Shown: positions 43,226-49,653, numbered from the stretch's first letter. The stretch is DNA of 64,000 nucleotides from an uncultured Bacteroidales bacterium (GCA_900318175.1 ONJQ01000005.1:44338-108337), one strand, 5' to 3'. Notes: generated from the sequence alone by a model not told the origin. Numbers and translations are program-made.

Positions 43226-44074
43226 TTAGTACTCTTGCATTTGTTCCCCATAGTCTTGATAGTCTTCCAACTCTTCCAAAAATCCATCCCAATACTCTTC
43301 TATACATTTTTCCTCATTAGGCTCAATCATCATCCTAAGAAATGCTTCCCAATTATCAACAATTCCCAACTCCAAGCTTTTATTATAGTATTTCAAAAAT
43401 CCTTTATTTGTCTGAATGCTCTTTTTGAAATCCAAGAAAGTGCCAGTATTAACTCCCGCATCACGCAAACCAATATACAGCCATGCGATATTATCCAAGT
43501 TCCATTGTACGAGACACGTGTCATTGATAGCAAATCGGTTGCGTATTGTATCTTGTTTTTTTCGCATAGCTGATTTAACAGCCAGATAGTCATTGGGTAA
43601 ATAACCATTCTCAGACAAAACATCCATGAATTTACTAGAAAAGGTACTGCCATTGATAAAGCTCTGGTAAGTTTCAAAATCACCCCACGAATTTATGCCC
43701 ATAATGCACAATGTTCTGTATTCTTCTCTAAGACGCTCTATCTTTTCTCTAAGACGCTCTATCTTTTCCTTTTGCTCCTCTTTGTATTTTCTGACATAAT
43801 TAAGGATTTTCCCATAATCATCAGAATTTATGCACTCCCTGCATATATGGTTCCAATGTTCGTTAGTATTATCCATTAGTTTGCAAAAATCATCAATACC
43901 CATGTCTGCAATAAACTTATCTCCAATCTTAGGGCAGTCATAGCATGAATGAATAATGTTTTTATCATCTATAAAGAACTTGCGGTTCTCTAACTTTTCA
44001 AATTTACTACTTTTTGTTGAGCAAGAAAGCAGAAGTGCGGAAAAGGCAAATGCTATTATGGTGTTTATTTTCAT
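43226..44074 (-). CDS. Lipoprotein with Cys/His motif and coiled coil
   Basis: 282 residues; lipoprotein signal IAFAFSALLLSCS. Residues about 30-85 carry FFIDDKNIIHSCYDCPKIG and, after 35 residues, HICRECI, related to the module in 42874-43176. Residues about 95-120 form a charged helix with an exact internal repeat EKIERLRE-KIERLRE (coded by a 21-bp DNA repeat at about 43731-43768). The C-terminal 150 residues are helical with no known match. Leader: the folded RNA candidate at 44201-44400 and promoter at 44483 lie upstream. Confidence 0.65.
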   Translation of the reverse strand: MKINTIIAFAFSALLLSCSTKSSKFEKLENRKFFIDDKNIIHSCYDCPKIGDKFIADMGIDDFCKLMDNTNEHWNHICRECINSDDYGKILNYVRKYKEEQKEKIERLREKIERLREEYRTLCIMGINSWGDFETYQSFINGSTFSSKFMDVLSENGYLPNDYLAVKSAMRKKQDTIRNRFAINDTCLVQWNLDNIAWLYIGLRDAGVNTGTFLDFKKSIQTNKGFLKYYNKSLELGIVDNWEAFLRMMIEPNEEKCIEEYWDGFLEELEDYQDYGEQMQEY

Positions 44075-44200
44075 TGTTTTTTACTTTTTTTTGGGGGGGC
44101 AATTACTTTTGTCGAGTTCTATGCAATCAAACAGGATGTAATAAGAAAAAAACATTTTCATAAGAATTAATGTAATAATCTAATCTCTGTTTAATCGTAA

Positions 44201-44400
44201 GCTACTTATCGAGGGGGCATGTGGCTAGACACCTACAAATACGAAGAAAGCGTGGAACGCTTATTGGCATCCGAGGTACTTGGTCTGACCCGCATCCCCT
44301 AATAAGTTTATTGTGTCCACGCTTAGCGCAGACGCTTGAAACTTATTCGGAGGATGCACTCTATTAACGACCAAGTTTTCGGAATGCCTCGAAAAGTAGC
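44201..44400 (-). ncRNA. Large folded RNA candidate in the mobile element
   Basis: Nested helices readable by eye (plus-strand positions): GCTACTT/AAGTAGC (44201-44207, 44394-44400) and CGAGG/CCTCG (44210-44214, 44387-44391); GGCATCCGA/TCGGAATGCC (44266-44274, 44379-44388, one bulge); ACTTGGTC/GACCAAGT (44278-44285, 44369-44376); GCATCC..AATAAGTTT/AAACTTATT..GGATGC (44292-44309, 44339-44357). AAGCGTGGA (44248-44256) can pair with TCCACGCTT (44316-44324) as a 9-bp pseudoknot, or fold locally as AAGCGT/ACGCTT. A minus-strand promoter at 44483-44490 points into it. The rest of 44075-44667 holds no gene. Confidence 0.65.
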
Positions 44401-44482
44401 AAACGCTATATTTATAATTTATTATTTTTCTATTTGTCTATATGTTGTTTTGATTAATAACTATTGTTGTTGTTTGACGGTG

Positions 44483-44490
44483 CAAAGATA
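44483..44490 (-). promoter_or_regulatory. -7 box upstream of the folded RNA
   Basis: TATCTTTG then CA on the minus strand, 83 bases before the first base of the folded region. Confidence 0.65.
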
Positions 44491-44667
44491 CGTGTTTTTT
44501 TTGAAATACGAATAAAGGTTACTTAATAATCTTAGTTAGCCTATCGTGCTATCTTCACATTATATGCCTGATTGTTGCAATAATCGCCCATATCCTCGCA
44601 TCAACAGCTTTCGGGGCGTAGTCCTTGCCACGTTCCGCATGGTCGTTGCGTGTATTGCGTTTCTCGG

Positions 44668-44868
44668 CTAACTGCTCATCAGGTCGTAGTCTGTGTTGCA
44701 ACTCTTGTCCCAACGTGCCCACGCTTCCGCTTTTTCCTCTTCCGTCAGTTCCTCCACTTTCTTGTTGAGTTCTTTCGCCATTGGTGCGTACACTGCGTTC
44801 TGTGCTGTCAGTACACTCTCATCCCGAACTTCTTCCGATGCGAATTGCATTAGGTCTTTTAAGTCCAT
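44668..44868 (-). CDS. Small hypothetical protein
   Basis: 66 residues, charged and helical (KELNKKVEELTEEEKAEAWA), no signal peptide. Its own -7 box (TATCTTTG, minus strand) is at 44933-44940, 65 bases upstream. No family recognised. Confidence 0.5.
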   Translation of the reverse strand: MDLKDLMQFASEEVRDESVLTAQNAVYAPMAKELNKKVEELTEEEKAEAWARWDKSCNTDYDLMSS

Positions 44869-44932
44869 TGTCGTTGTTGTTTAATTGATAGTTGTCAATC
44901 CCGCTGAATGGTCGAGTTGGTTTTTCTCTTTG

Positions 44933-44940
44933 CAAAGATA
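44933..44940 (-). promoter_or_regulatory. -7 box for the 66-residue protein
   Basis: CAAAGATA on the plus strand, preceded by GCAA; TATCTTTG on the minus strand. Confidence 0.6.
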
Positions 44941-44971
44941 CCCGTTTTATCCTACCTCCCCTTTGGGTGTG

Positions 44972-45142
44972 CTATTGTTCCTGTGGCTGGCTGCTCGGCT
45001 TGCTCTCCGCCTGCATCTTCTCCCACTCCTCGCGTATCAGTTGCCGAAGTTGGAATTTCGACACTCTCTGCGGTGTTTCCTTGCAACGTTGAAGCACTCT
45101 CTGACGTAGTGCCTCCATTGTCTGTTTCTGTTGTTCGTTCAT
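44972..45142 (-). CDS. Small hypothetical protein, paralogue 1 of a tandem pair
   Basis: 56 residues from the ATG at 45140-45142: MNEQQKQTMEALRQRVLQRC then VSKFQLRQLIREEWEKMQ. Its layout matches the 49-residue protein at 45187 (MNEEQKQMLAIASNRVLKRL then LTLAKMVNEETEKLMQ). Helical, no signal. Function unknown. Confidence 0.55.
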   Translation of the reverse strand: MNEQQKQTMEALRQRVLQRCKETPQRVSKFQLRQLIREEWEKMQAESKPSSQPQEQ

Positions 45143-45186
45143 TGCTATTTGCAATTATGGCTCATTACACCTCGTCTTTTAGGGTG

Positions 45187-45336
45187 CTACTGCTCCATTT
45201 TCTTCTGCTGCATCAGCTTCTCCGTTTCTTCGTTCACCATTTTGGCTAACGTCAGTCTCGGCACTTTCTTTCCGTTCAGTCGTTTCAGCACCCTGTTGCT
45301 AGCAATTGCCAGCATTTGTTTCTGCTCTTCGTTCAT
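45187..45336 (-). CDS. Small hypothetical protein, paralogue 2 of a tandem pair
   Basis: 49 residues from the ATG at 45334-45336, chosen to align with the MNEQQKQ start of the neighbour at 45142. The start lies inside the end of the MuF-C gene (38-base overlap). A two-helix layout is likely. Function unknown; a partner or immunity role towards the MuF-C protein is only a thought. Confidence 0.5.
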   Translation of the reverse strand: MNEEQKQMLAIASNRVLKRLNGKKVPRLTLAKMVNEETEKLMQQKKMEQ

Positions 45337-46246
45337 TGTCTTGTGGTATTTTTTTTCTATAACGTTCGTTTCTCTCGTATAGTATGACCGTATTGTAATA
45401 TTCCTCAGCATTCATGCCGAATAACACAGGCTCCTCCTCCCCACGGAAACGCAAATTATTGTCGCTCTTCTGATACTTTACTCTATTTTTTTCTCTCTCT
45501 GTGTCAATGTTTTCCGAAAAACTTTCCCTTGAAATTTGCGGGTTTTCAAAATTATTTAGTATCTTTGCAACCGAAAGTTCTTGATTAGTTAAGGAGGGCG
45601 ACCCCTTGGGAGGGTCTAATCCGAGCCAATCAAGGACTTTCTTTTTATCCCCAATATAACGTAGTGCGTTAGCAAGTCCACCGCCCTTTGCGTTATTCAT
45701 TTCGTTTATGAAATACTCCGCCTCTTTGCCGTGTACACTTGCAATTTCGTTCACTTCAGCACGTTTTCCTTGTCGCTCTAATTTAATTGCTGCCGTTATC
45801 TTGCGTCCGTCAGAAGTAGTTAGTTCTGTAATGACTATCAAAGACTTTGCCTGTGTACCCCACTCATAAACCATAAGAGGGTTGCTCATTGCTTTGGGTA
45901 AGTCCTTAATATCCTCTATTGTCAGTCCGTGCTTGTTAAGATGCTCCCGTAGTACACGGGGTTTGATAAACATTTCAGTGCTATCAATCCCACAGGCTCG
46001 TAGTATTCTGCTCGGATAGCCAAGATGCAAGTTCCCTCGTTCGCCTTTGTCAAACGCCTCTAATTCCTCATTAAACCGCGCGTTCACCGCCTCAATCTCG
46101 TTGTTCGGATTAACCCCTCCCACCAAGTCAGCCAGCACCATGTCCGCGTAGTCCTCTTTGCTCTTGTCCTCGGCAATCTTGCCGCCAAACAACGCCCTCG
46201 CAGCGTCCCAAAACTTCCGTAGTGCATCGCGCAAGGTCTCAAACAT
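45299..46246 (-). CDS. MuF-C-like domain protein, fragment of a polyvalent protein
   Basis: 315 residues from the ATG at 46244-46246. The N-terminus FETLRDALRKFWDAARALFG, then YADMVLADLVGGVNP, is a linker type seen in very large polyvalent proteins of Bacteroidetes conjugative elements and phages. Residues about 75-205 (LHLGYPSRILRACGI, LREHLNKHGLTIEDIKDLP, SNPLMVYEWGTQAKSLIVIT, AAIKLERQGKRAEVNEIASV) fit the phage MuF-C domain, thought to be a toxin or nuclease-like module. Here it stands alone and is short. A plus-strand small-RNA candidate (45573-45646) is encoded opposite its codons for residues about 200-224. Confidence 0.65.
   Translation of the reverse strand: MFETLRDALRKFWDAARALFGGKIAEDKSKEDYADMVLADLVGGVNPNNEIEAVNARFNEELEAFDKGERGNLHLGYPSRILRACGIDSTEMFIKPRVLREHLNKHGLTIEDIKDLPKAMSNPLMVYEWGTQAKSLIVITELTTSDGRKITAAIKLERQGKRAEVNEIASVHGKEAEYFINEMNNAKGGGLANALRYIGDKKKVLDWLGLDPPKGSPSLTNQELSVAKILNNFENPQISRESFSENIDTEREKNRVKYQKSDNNLRFRGEEEPVLFGMNAEEYYNTVILYERNERYRKKIPQDNERRAETNAGNC
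45560..45567 (+). promoter_or_regulatory. Antisense promoter inside the MuF-C gene
   Basis: TATCTTTG with TTTG 21 bases upstream (45535-45538), which fits both the -33 and -7 consensus and their spacing in Bacteroidetes. Confidence 0.65.
45573..45646 (+). ncRNA. Antisense small RNA candidate with terminator hairpin
   Basis: Starts 6 bases after the -7 box. GAAAGTTCTTGATT (45573-45586) pairs with AATCAAGGACTTTC (45628-45641) over 14 bp with one G-U, closed by inner pairs such as AAGG/CCTT (45591-45594, 45604-45607), and is followed by TTTTTAT. GATTAG/CTAATC gives an alternative inner stem. The product would be about 70-75 nt, opposite the MuF-C coding strand. Confidence 0.6.
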
Positions 46247-46317
46247 GGCAATCACCTTTGCCTTGCCTACGACAATAAAGAAAGCCCCTATTCGGGGCTA
46301 TTCTGTGCGTGATGGGG

Positions 46318-46620
46318 CTAATTCTCGTCCTTGGGGACATCCTCACCTCTTGCCAACCTTGCCAATCTTTCTGTTAGGCTCATATTGGCGTGTCTTGCCG
46401 ATACCTCGGCATTCACTGCCTGTTGCTTGGGTACGACATACTGCATCAGCCTTTCAAACATCTGCACTCTGTCTTTCGGTTCTAACGCTTTCAAATCGTC
46501 CTCAATCTGCTCTCGGTTGTTATCAATCAATGCAGAAATCCACTCTCGCATATTTTGTGTTACCTTGTTTGGAATCCCCTTCGGTCTGCCGTTGGGATTG
46601 TTCGTGTGTCCTTTTGCCAT
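46318..46620 (-). CDS. Small GRPKG-motif protein of mobile elements
   Basis: 100 residues: MAKGHTNNPNGRPKGIPNKV at the start, followed by a helical region (MREWISALIDNNREQIEDDL) and a basic tail. The N-P-N-G-R-P-K-G start is shared by many phage and mobile-element proteins (DUF5681-like) that may bind DNA. It precedes the MuF-C gene by 71 bases. Confidence 0.6.
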   Translation of the reverse strand: MAKGHTNNPNGRPKGIPNKVTQNMREWISALIDNNREQIEDDLKALEPKDRVQMFERLMQYVVPKQQAVNAEVSARHANMSLTERLARLARGEDVPKDEN

Positions 46621-46743
46621 GTCTGTAAATCTTTGTTGTTTTCAAAATACCTTTTTATTCCAAGTCTCGAAAAAGAATCTTCGGGCGCGCGTTGTTTGTC
46701 ACCCCTCGTTTACGTTCTTTTGTTTTATTATTCTTTGTTTATT

Positions 46744-47012
46744 ATTCTTTGTTTAAGTTACACCCATAATACAACCTACTTCCCACGCATAATACAATTC
46801 ACTTTACATTTTTCCTTTATTAAGTTACACGATTCCACATCTGGCTCTTTATTAAGTTACAAATATTGCCTATCGCCTCCTTTATTAAGTTACAAACTTA
46901 TCGTAATAAGCGAGTTTTCAAATCATTATACACTACTTTTTCTCTTTTATTAAGTTACAATTATTGTTTGTTGCCCACTTTATTAAGTTACAATACCCTT
47001 TATTAAGTTACA
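46744..47012. repeat. Iteron array CTTTATTAAGTTACA
   Basis: Copies at 46815, 46847, 46880, 46946 (TTTATTAAGTTACA), 46978 and 46998, with a degenerate copy near 46750. Starts are 32, 33, 66, 32 and 20 bases apart, so most sit on the same DNA face at multiples of about 33 bp. The surrounding DNA is AT-rich. The last copy supplies the TAA stop of the 47008-47727 gene. Iterons suggest a replication origin or a repressor/initiator binding region. The remainder of 46621-47007 has no gene. Confidence 0.8.
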
Positions 47013-47727
47013 CGCCCACCTTATGTTGTATTGCCTTTATCGTCTCTTTCAGTGCTTTACGTTTTGCAGCGTTCCCTCTTGCCCCCATTGTGGCAATCAT
47101 CATCTTTATATAGGTCTCTCTTGGGTGTTCACTCCCAAATGTAAACACATATCCACGTTTACCCTTTTGGCTGTAACAATGGAAATTGTTGAATCTGTTC
47201 ATAAGGTCTAGTCGCAACATTGCACCATAACGAGACATCGTGCGTTTGTCTTTCATGTACCTATGTAACTTTGCTCCCTCGCCATATTTGACCTCACCAC
47301 TTTTCAGCATTTGTGGCTTTGGAAGGAATGCGGGCTTTCTGTAACCCGCCATGCGGGCAAACATGAACTCCGAGTTGGTGCTCCTTATATCACCATGTCT
47401 CCCTCCGATGGTCTTGTGTGCCAACAATGCAAGTAGCAAAAGGTTGTCCCATTCCGTTTTGGTGTCCTTGAGGTAATCCCAAAATAATTTCCTCGGAATG
47501 TCAAAACACAATCCACAGTACTTGCTTTTTTTGCCACGCAATTCCACACCTCGCTTTTTAGTCTCTTCCCATGAGCCATAACTTACCCCCAACGCTTCTT
47601 CCGCCTGTTCCTTTGTACTGTATGCTGCTGTTTCGAATGCCAATACATCATTCAGTATTTTGTCAGGTTCTTCCATGAAACCACGCCACAATTCAATAGG
47701 GGCAATATAATAGTAGTTCTTTCTCAT
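47008..47727 (-). CDS. Hypothetical protein next to the iterons, possible initiator
   Basis: 239 residues, no signal. Middle part LLLLALLAHKTIGGRHGDIRS, quoted as LLLALLAHKTIGGRHGD, then NSEFMFARMAGYRKP could be a winged helix-turn-helix; the C-terminus is basic (GNAAKRKALKETIKAIQHK). I do not recognise a family. The position beside the iterons, and the likely DNA-binding fold, make it the best candidate for a replication initiator of the element, but no Rep motif is visible. Its start overlaps the VRR-NUC stop by 4 bases (ATGA), so they are co-translated. Confidence 0.6.
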   Translation of the reverse strand: MRKNYYYIAPIELWRGFMEEPDKILNDVLAFETAAYSTKEQAEEALGVSYGSWEETKKRGVELRGKKSKYCGLCFDIPRKLFWDYLKDTKTEWDNLLLLALLAHKTIGGRHGDIRSTNSEFMFARMAGYRKPAFLPKPQMLKSGEVKYGEGAKLHRYMKDKRTMSRYGAMLRLDLMNRFNNFHCYSQKGKRGYVFTFGSEHPRETYIKMMIATMGARGNAAKRKALKETIKAIQHKVGV

Positions 47728-48200
47728 TTCTTAAATGTATTTATATACCATTCAACAAAACTTTCAAAGTCCCTTGCAATGTAATACAAGCCCCCTGCAC
47801 GCTCTATGTCGGCCTGGTACTTGCGTTGTGTATCGCTCTGCCTGTCGGCTCCTGCCTTTACCTCAATCTTCACAGAACAACCATGTATCGTTGCTGAAAT
47901 GTCAGCCGTGCCAACTGTCATGTGGGAAGTGCGCCATATTGTGTTGCCGTAAACGTCCCTCTTTTTCGTAGGTATGCCTGTGATGCTGATGCGCTCTGCT
48001 TGCCCACCACGCAACTTGATGAAGTCAATTATGCACCTCGTCAGTCCGTTGGCGGAGGTGTCCTCTCGGCTCGGCATAGGGATATATGCTTGCATCGGAA
48101 AAGGCGTTTCTGATGCATGTTGCACCAATGCAGGATGCATGTCGCACTCATGCTGCCACAAGTCCATTTCAAGTTGCTTGACTGCGTTACTCTTTTTCAT
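47724..48200 (-). CDS. VRR-NUC domain nuclease
   Basis: 158 residues from the ATG at 48198-48200. The C-terminal half is a PD-(D/E)XK nuclease of the VRR-NUC type: VGTADISATIHGCSVKIEVKAG (quoted as GTADISATIHG and IEVKAG; Asp and E-x-K), then QRKYQADIERAGGLYYIA. Phages and mobile elements often carry such stand-alone nucleases, thought to resolve branched DNA. It overlaps the upstream HTH gene by 14 bases. Confidence 0.8.
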   Translation of the reverse strand: MKKSNAVKQLEMDLWQHECDMHPALVQHASETPFPMQAYIPMPSREDTSANGLTRCIIDFIKLRGGQAERISITGIPTKKRDVYGNTIWRTSHMTVGTADISATIHGCSVKIEVKAGADRQSDTQRKYQADIERAGGLYYIARDFESFVEWYINTFKK

Positions 48201-48438
48201 GCTCACCCCCTTTCGTTGTCAAGTGCTGCGAAATCCAATACACCTTGTAACGTGTGCCATCGCTTCGGTAATGCCACTCGTCCTGTACGTCTGCCCCTCC
48301 GCTTATTCCGTCCCGATAGTAGGCTCTTAATCGGCTAATAATCTTCCGCGCATCGCCAGTGTTCGCTCTGCGATTGAGGTCTATTGCCGTGAACCTGCCA
48401 CTTTCGAGTAAGTTCTTGATGTGCTCTTGCCTGTTCAT
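48187..48438 (-). CDS. Helix-turn-helix (HTH_39-like) DNA-binding protein
   Basis: 83 residues. LLESGRFTAIDLNRRANTGD followed by ARKIISRLRAYYRDG fits the HTH_39 pattern common in phage and element regulators (G-x-Ta-x-L, then d-R-x-I-S-x-L-R). C-terminal YRSDGTRYKVYWI is a short wing. Start overlaps the excisionase-like gene by 4 bases. Likely regulator of the element. Confidence 0.7.
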   Translation of the reverse strand: MNRQEHIKNLLESGRFTAIDLNRRANTGDARKIISRLRAYYRDGISGGADVQDEWHYRSDGTRYKVYWISQHLTTKGGEHEKE

Positions 48439-48662
48439 GATTTCCTCCTCGCAATCTCGTTTGCCATTTGTTCTGTCTCGCAGACACTCGCCACATGACC
48501 TTTTTCAATAAAGGCGTATAAGTCCTCTTTCTTGAAATACAATTTCCGTCCTGTTGGTCGGTAATAAGGAAAGAGTTTTCGATGGGTGTAGTTGTACATT
48601 TGCGCTCTTGATATTCCTAATATCTTCCGAGCCTCTTCGATGGTAATGAATTGATTTTCCAT
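48435..48662 (-). CDS. Excisionase-like MerR-type HTH protein
   Basis: 75 residues: FITIEEARKILGISRAQMYN, then KLFPYYRPTGRKLYFKKEDL, the helix-turn-helix plus wing of the excisionase/DNA-binding family. It begins the minus-strand operon at the right end of the element, near attR, where Xis proteins belong. Two tandem -7-like boxes lie in the 60-bp repeat upstream. Confidence 0.8.
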   Translation of the reverse strand: MENQFITIEEARKILGISRAQMYNYTHRKLFPYYRPTGRKLYFKKEDLYAFIEKGHVASVCETEQMANEIARRKS

Positions 48663-48687
48663 GCGCTTATATTTTTTATTCTTTTAA

Positions 48688-48807
48688 ATTGTTATTGCAA
48701 AACTACTACACAACTATACTTGCCCAATTATATCCGTTGTAATTGTTTATTGTTTTGCAAAATTACAATATATCTACAACTGCCCAGTTATATCCGTTGG
48801 AATTGTT
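48688..48807. repeat. 60-bp tandem duplication upstream of the excisionase-like gene
   Basis: TGCCCAxTTATATCCGTTG and AATTGTT occur at 48721-48747 and 48781-48807, exactly 60 bases apart; the preceding TTGCAAAA segments (48696, 48756) also match. Each copy holds a minus-strand TAnnTTTG box (TAGTTTTG at 48698-48705, TAATTTTG at 48758-48765). The following 48808-49040 is AT-rich with nothing identified. Confidence 0.65.
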
Positions 48808-49040
48808 ATATAATTGCCATTCAGTGGGATAAACAATGGTTAAATTAATCTACATTAATAGAATCAATAGTCAAATTATTGTTTTTAAGCGATTTAATTC
48901 GCTATCCCAAATGTTAATTATTGAAAGCGACATGTTATAATTGCAGGAATAATGAATGTTTTTATTCATATCCAATGGATGCTAACAGGAAGTCTTTGTG
49001 CAATAAGGTGTTTTTTTTCTGTGAATCGTGAAAAAAGTTG

Positions 49041-49048
49041 TATCTTTG
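49041..49048 (+). promoter_or_regulatory. Outward-facing -7 box near attR
   Basis: TATCTTTG followed by CA, reading across attR. In the integrated state it meets the terminator at 49181; in a circular form it would read across attP towards the integrase. Confidence 0.6.
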
Positions 49049-49100
49049 CACCATAATTGAGAGGAAACGAAATGTTAAAAAACACATCGCTGTTTAAATG

Positions 49101-49119
49101 TGTTTCCCAAATGTTTCCC
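49101..49119. other. Right integrase arm-site repeat
   Basis: TGTTTCCCAAATGTTTCCC, identical to 40086-40104; internally a direct repeat of TGTTTCCCA. Confidence 0.7.
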
Positions 49120-49162
49120 AAAACCTCTGCAAACAACTAATAATCAGTATCAGTTTGATACT

Positions 49163-49174
49163 CGGTCGGAGTAC
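49163..49174. other. attR core
   Basis: CGGTCGGAGTAC, exact copy of the tRNA-Arg 3' end at 39939-39950. Confidence 0.85.
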
Positions 49175-49180
49175 TAAAGG

Positions 49181-49208
49181 GACGGCCAGAAATGGCTGTC
49201 TTTTTTTT
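49181..49208 (+). terminator. Original chromosomal terminator of tRNA-Arg
   Basis: GACGGCCA (49181-49188) pairs with TGGCTGTC (49193-49200), loop GAAA, then eight T. Its position just outside attR fits a tRNA unit split by the element. Confidence 0.85.
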
Positions 49209-49345
49209 GTGACTTCCTGTTCGAAGAGACAGAATTATGCAGAGATGCCCCATGCCCACGCATCAAATTGCATTTTATGTCACTGACATTCTAACCGTTG
49301 CAATGTAGAGCATGAATTTCTGTCTCCTAATCGGATTATTCTCCG

Positions 49346-49353
49346 TATTTTTG
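49346..49353 (+). promoter_or_regulatory. -7 box of leader/small-ORF module 2
   Basis: TATTTTTG followed by CAG, aligned with 28031-28038 of module 1. Confidence 0.6.
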
Positions 49354-49359
49354 CAGTTG

Positions 49360-49653
49360 CTTACAAGAGCAAAGCAAGTAATTGCAAGAAAAGCATTGCG
49401 TTAAGGTCCCTTTTACCGGATTTCGCCAAAGTTCATCCGGAGGGATGAGCATTTTGCTTTCGCTTGTTGTGTATGCTCACGTTTCCCGCTTAAAGCATAT
49501 CATCAGGCGTGAGACATGTTCCATAAACACCGTTCAGGTAAAGGCGTTTGGCGATACCTATTATAAGACGGACAAGAGTACATAAGTCTCATGCATTTCT
49601 ATATTACAATAACGCCTGTTGGGGACTTGGGGCAAACAAACAATTAAACACTT
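49360..49653 (+). ncRNA. Conserved leader RNA, module 2
   Basis: Aligns with 28045-28341 along its length: GCAAGAAAAGCATTGCG (49383-49399), GCTTTCGCTTG, AGGCGTGAGAC (49505-49515), GTTTGGCGATACCTA (49546-49560), GTCTCATGC (49586-49594) and GCCTGTTGGGGACTTGGGGC (49614-49633). GCGTGAGAC pairs with GTCTCATGC over 9 bp with one G-U. The stem is preserved although neighbouring bases differ from module 1. Confidence 0.6.

Larger units (their letters stand above)
39950..49174. mobile_element. Integrated mobile element at tRNA-Arg, about 9.2 kb
   Basis: Bounded by the 12-bp direct repeat of the tRNA 3' end. The 19-bp sequence TGTTTCCCAAATGTTTCCC occurs once near each end (40086-40104 and 49101-49119), as expected of integrase arm sites. 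The integrase gene lies at the left on the plus strand; all other genes run on the minus strand from an excisionase-like gene at the right. A terminator lies just inside attL and another just outside attR. Contents: integrase (frameshifted), Xis/HTH, HTH_39-like, VRR-NUC, iterons, MuF-C fragment and secreted proteins. No relaxase, phage structural gene or known Rep protein seen. A phage satellite, a mobilisable element or an integrative plasmid are all possible. Confidence 0.85.

Noticed and set aside
44201-44400. Retron msr-msd RNA
   Set aside because: The outer inverted repeat recalls a1/a2, but no reverse transcriptase gene lies nearby and the branching context is not evident.
49072-49140. 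22-codon ORF (MLKNTSLFKC...) near attR
   Set aside because: Runs through the integrase arm site and has no homologue in sight; it is more likely a chance frame.
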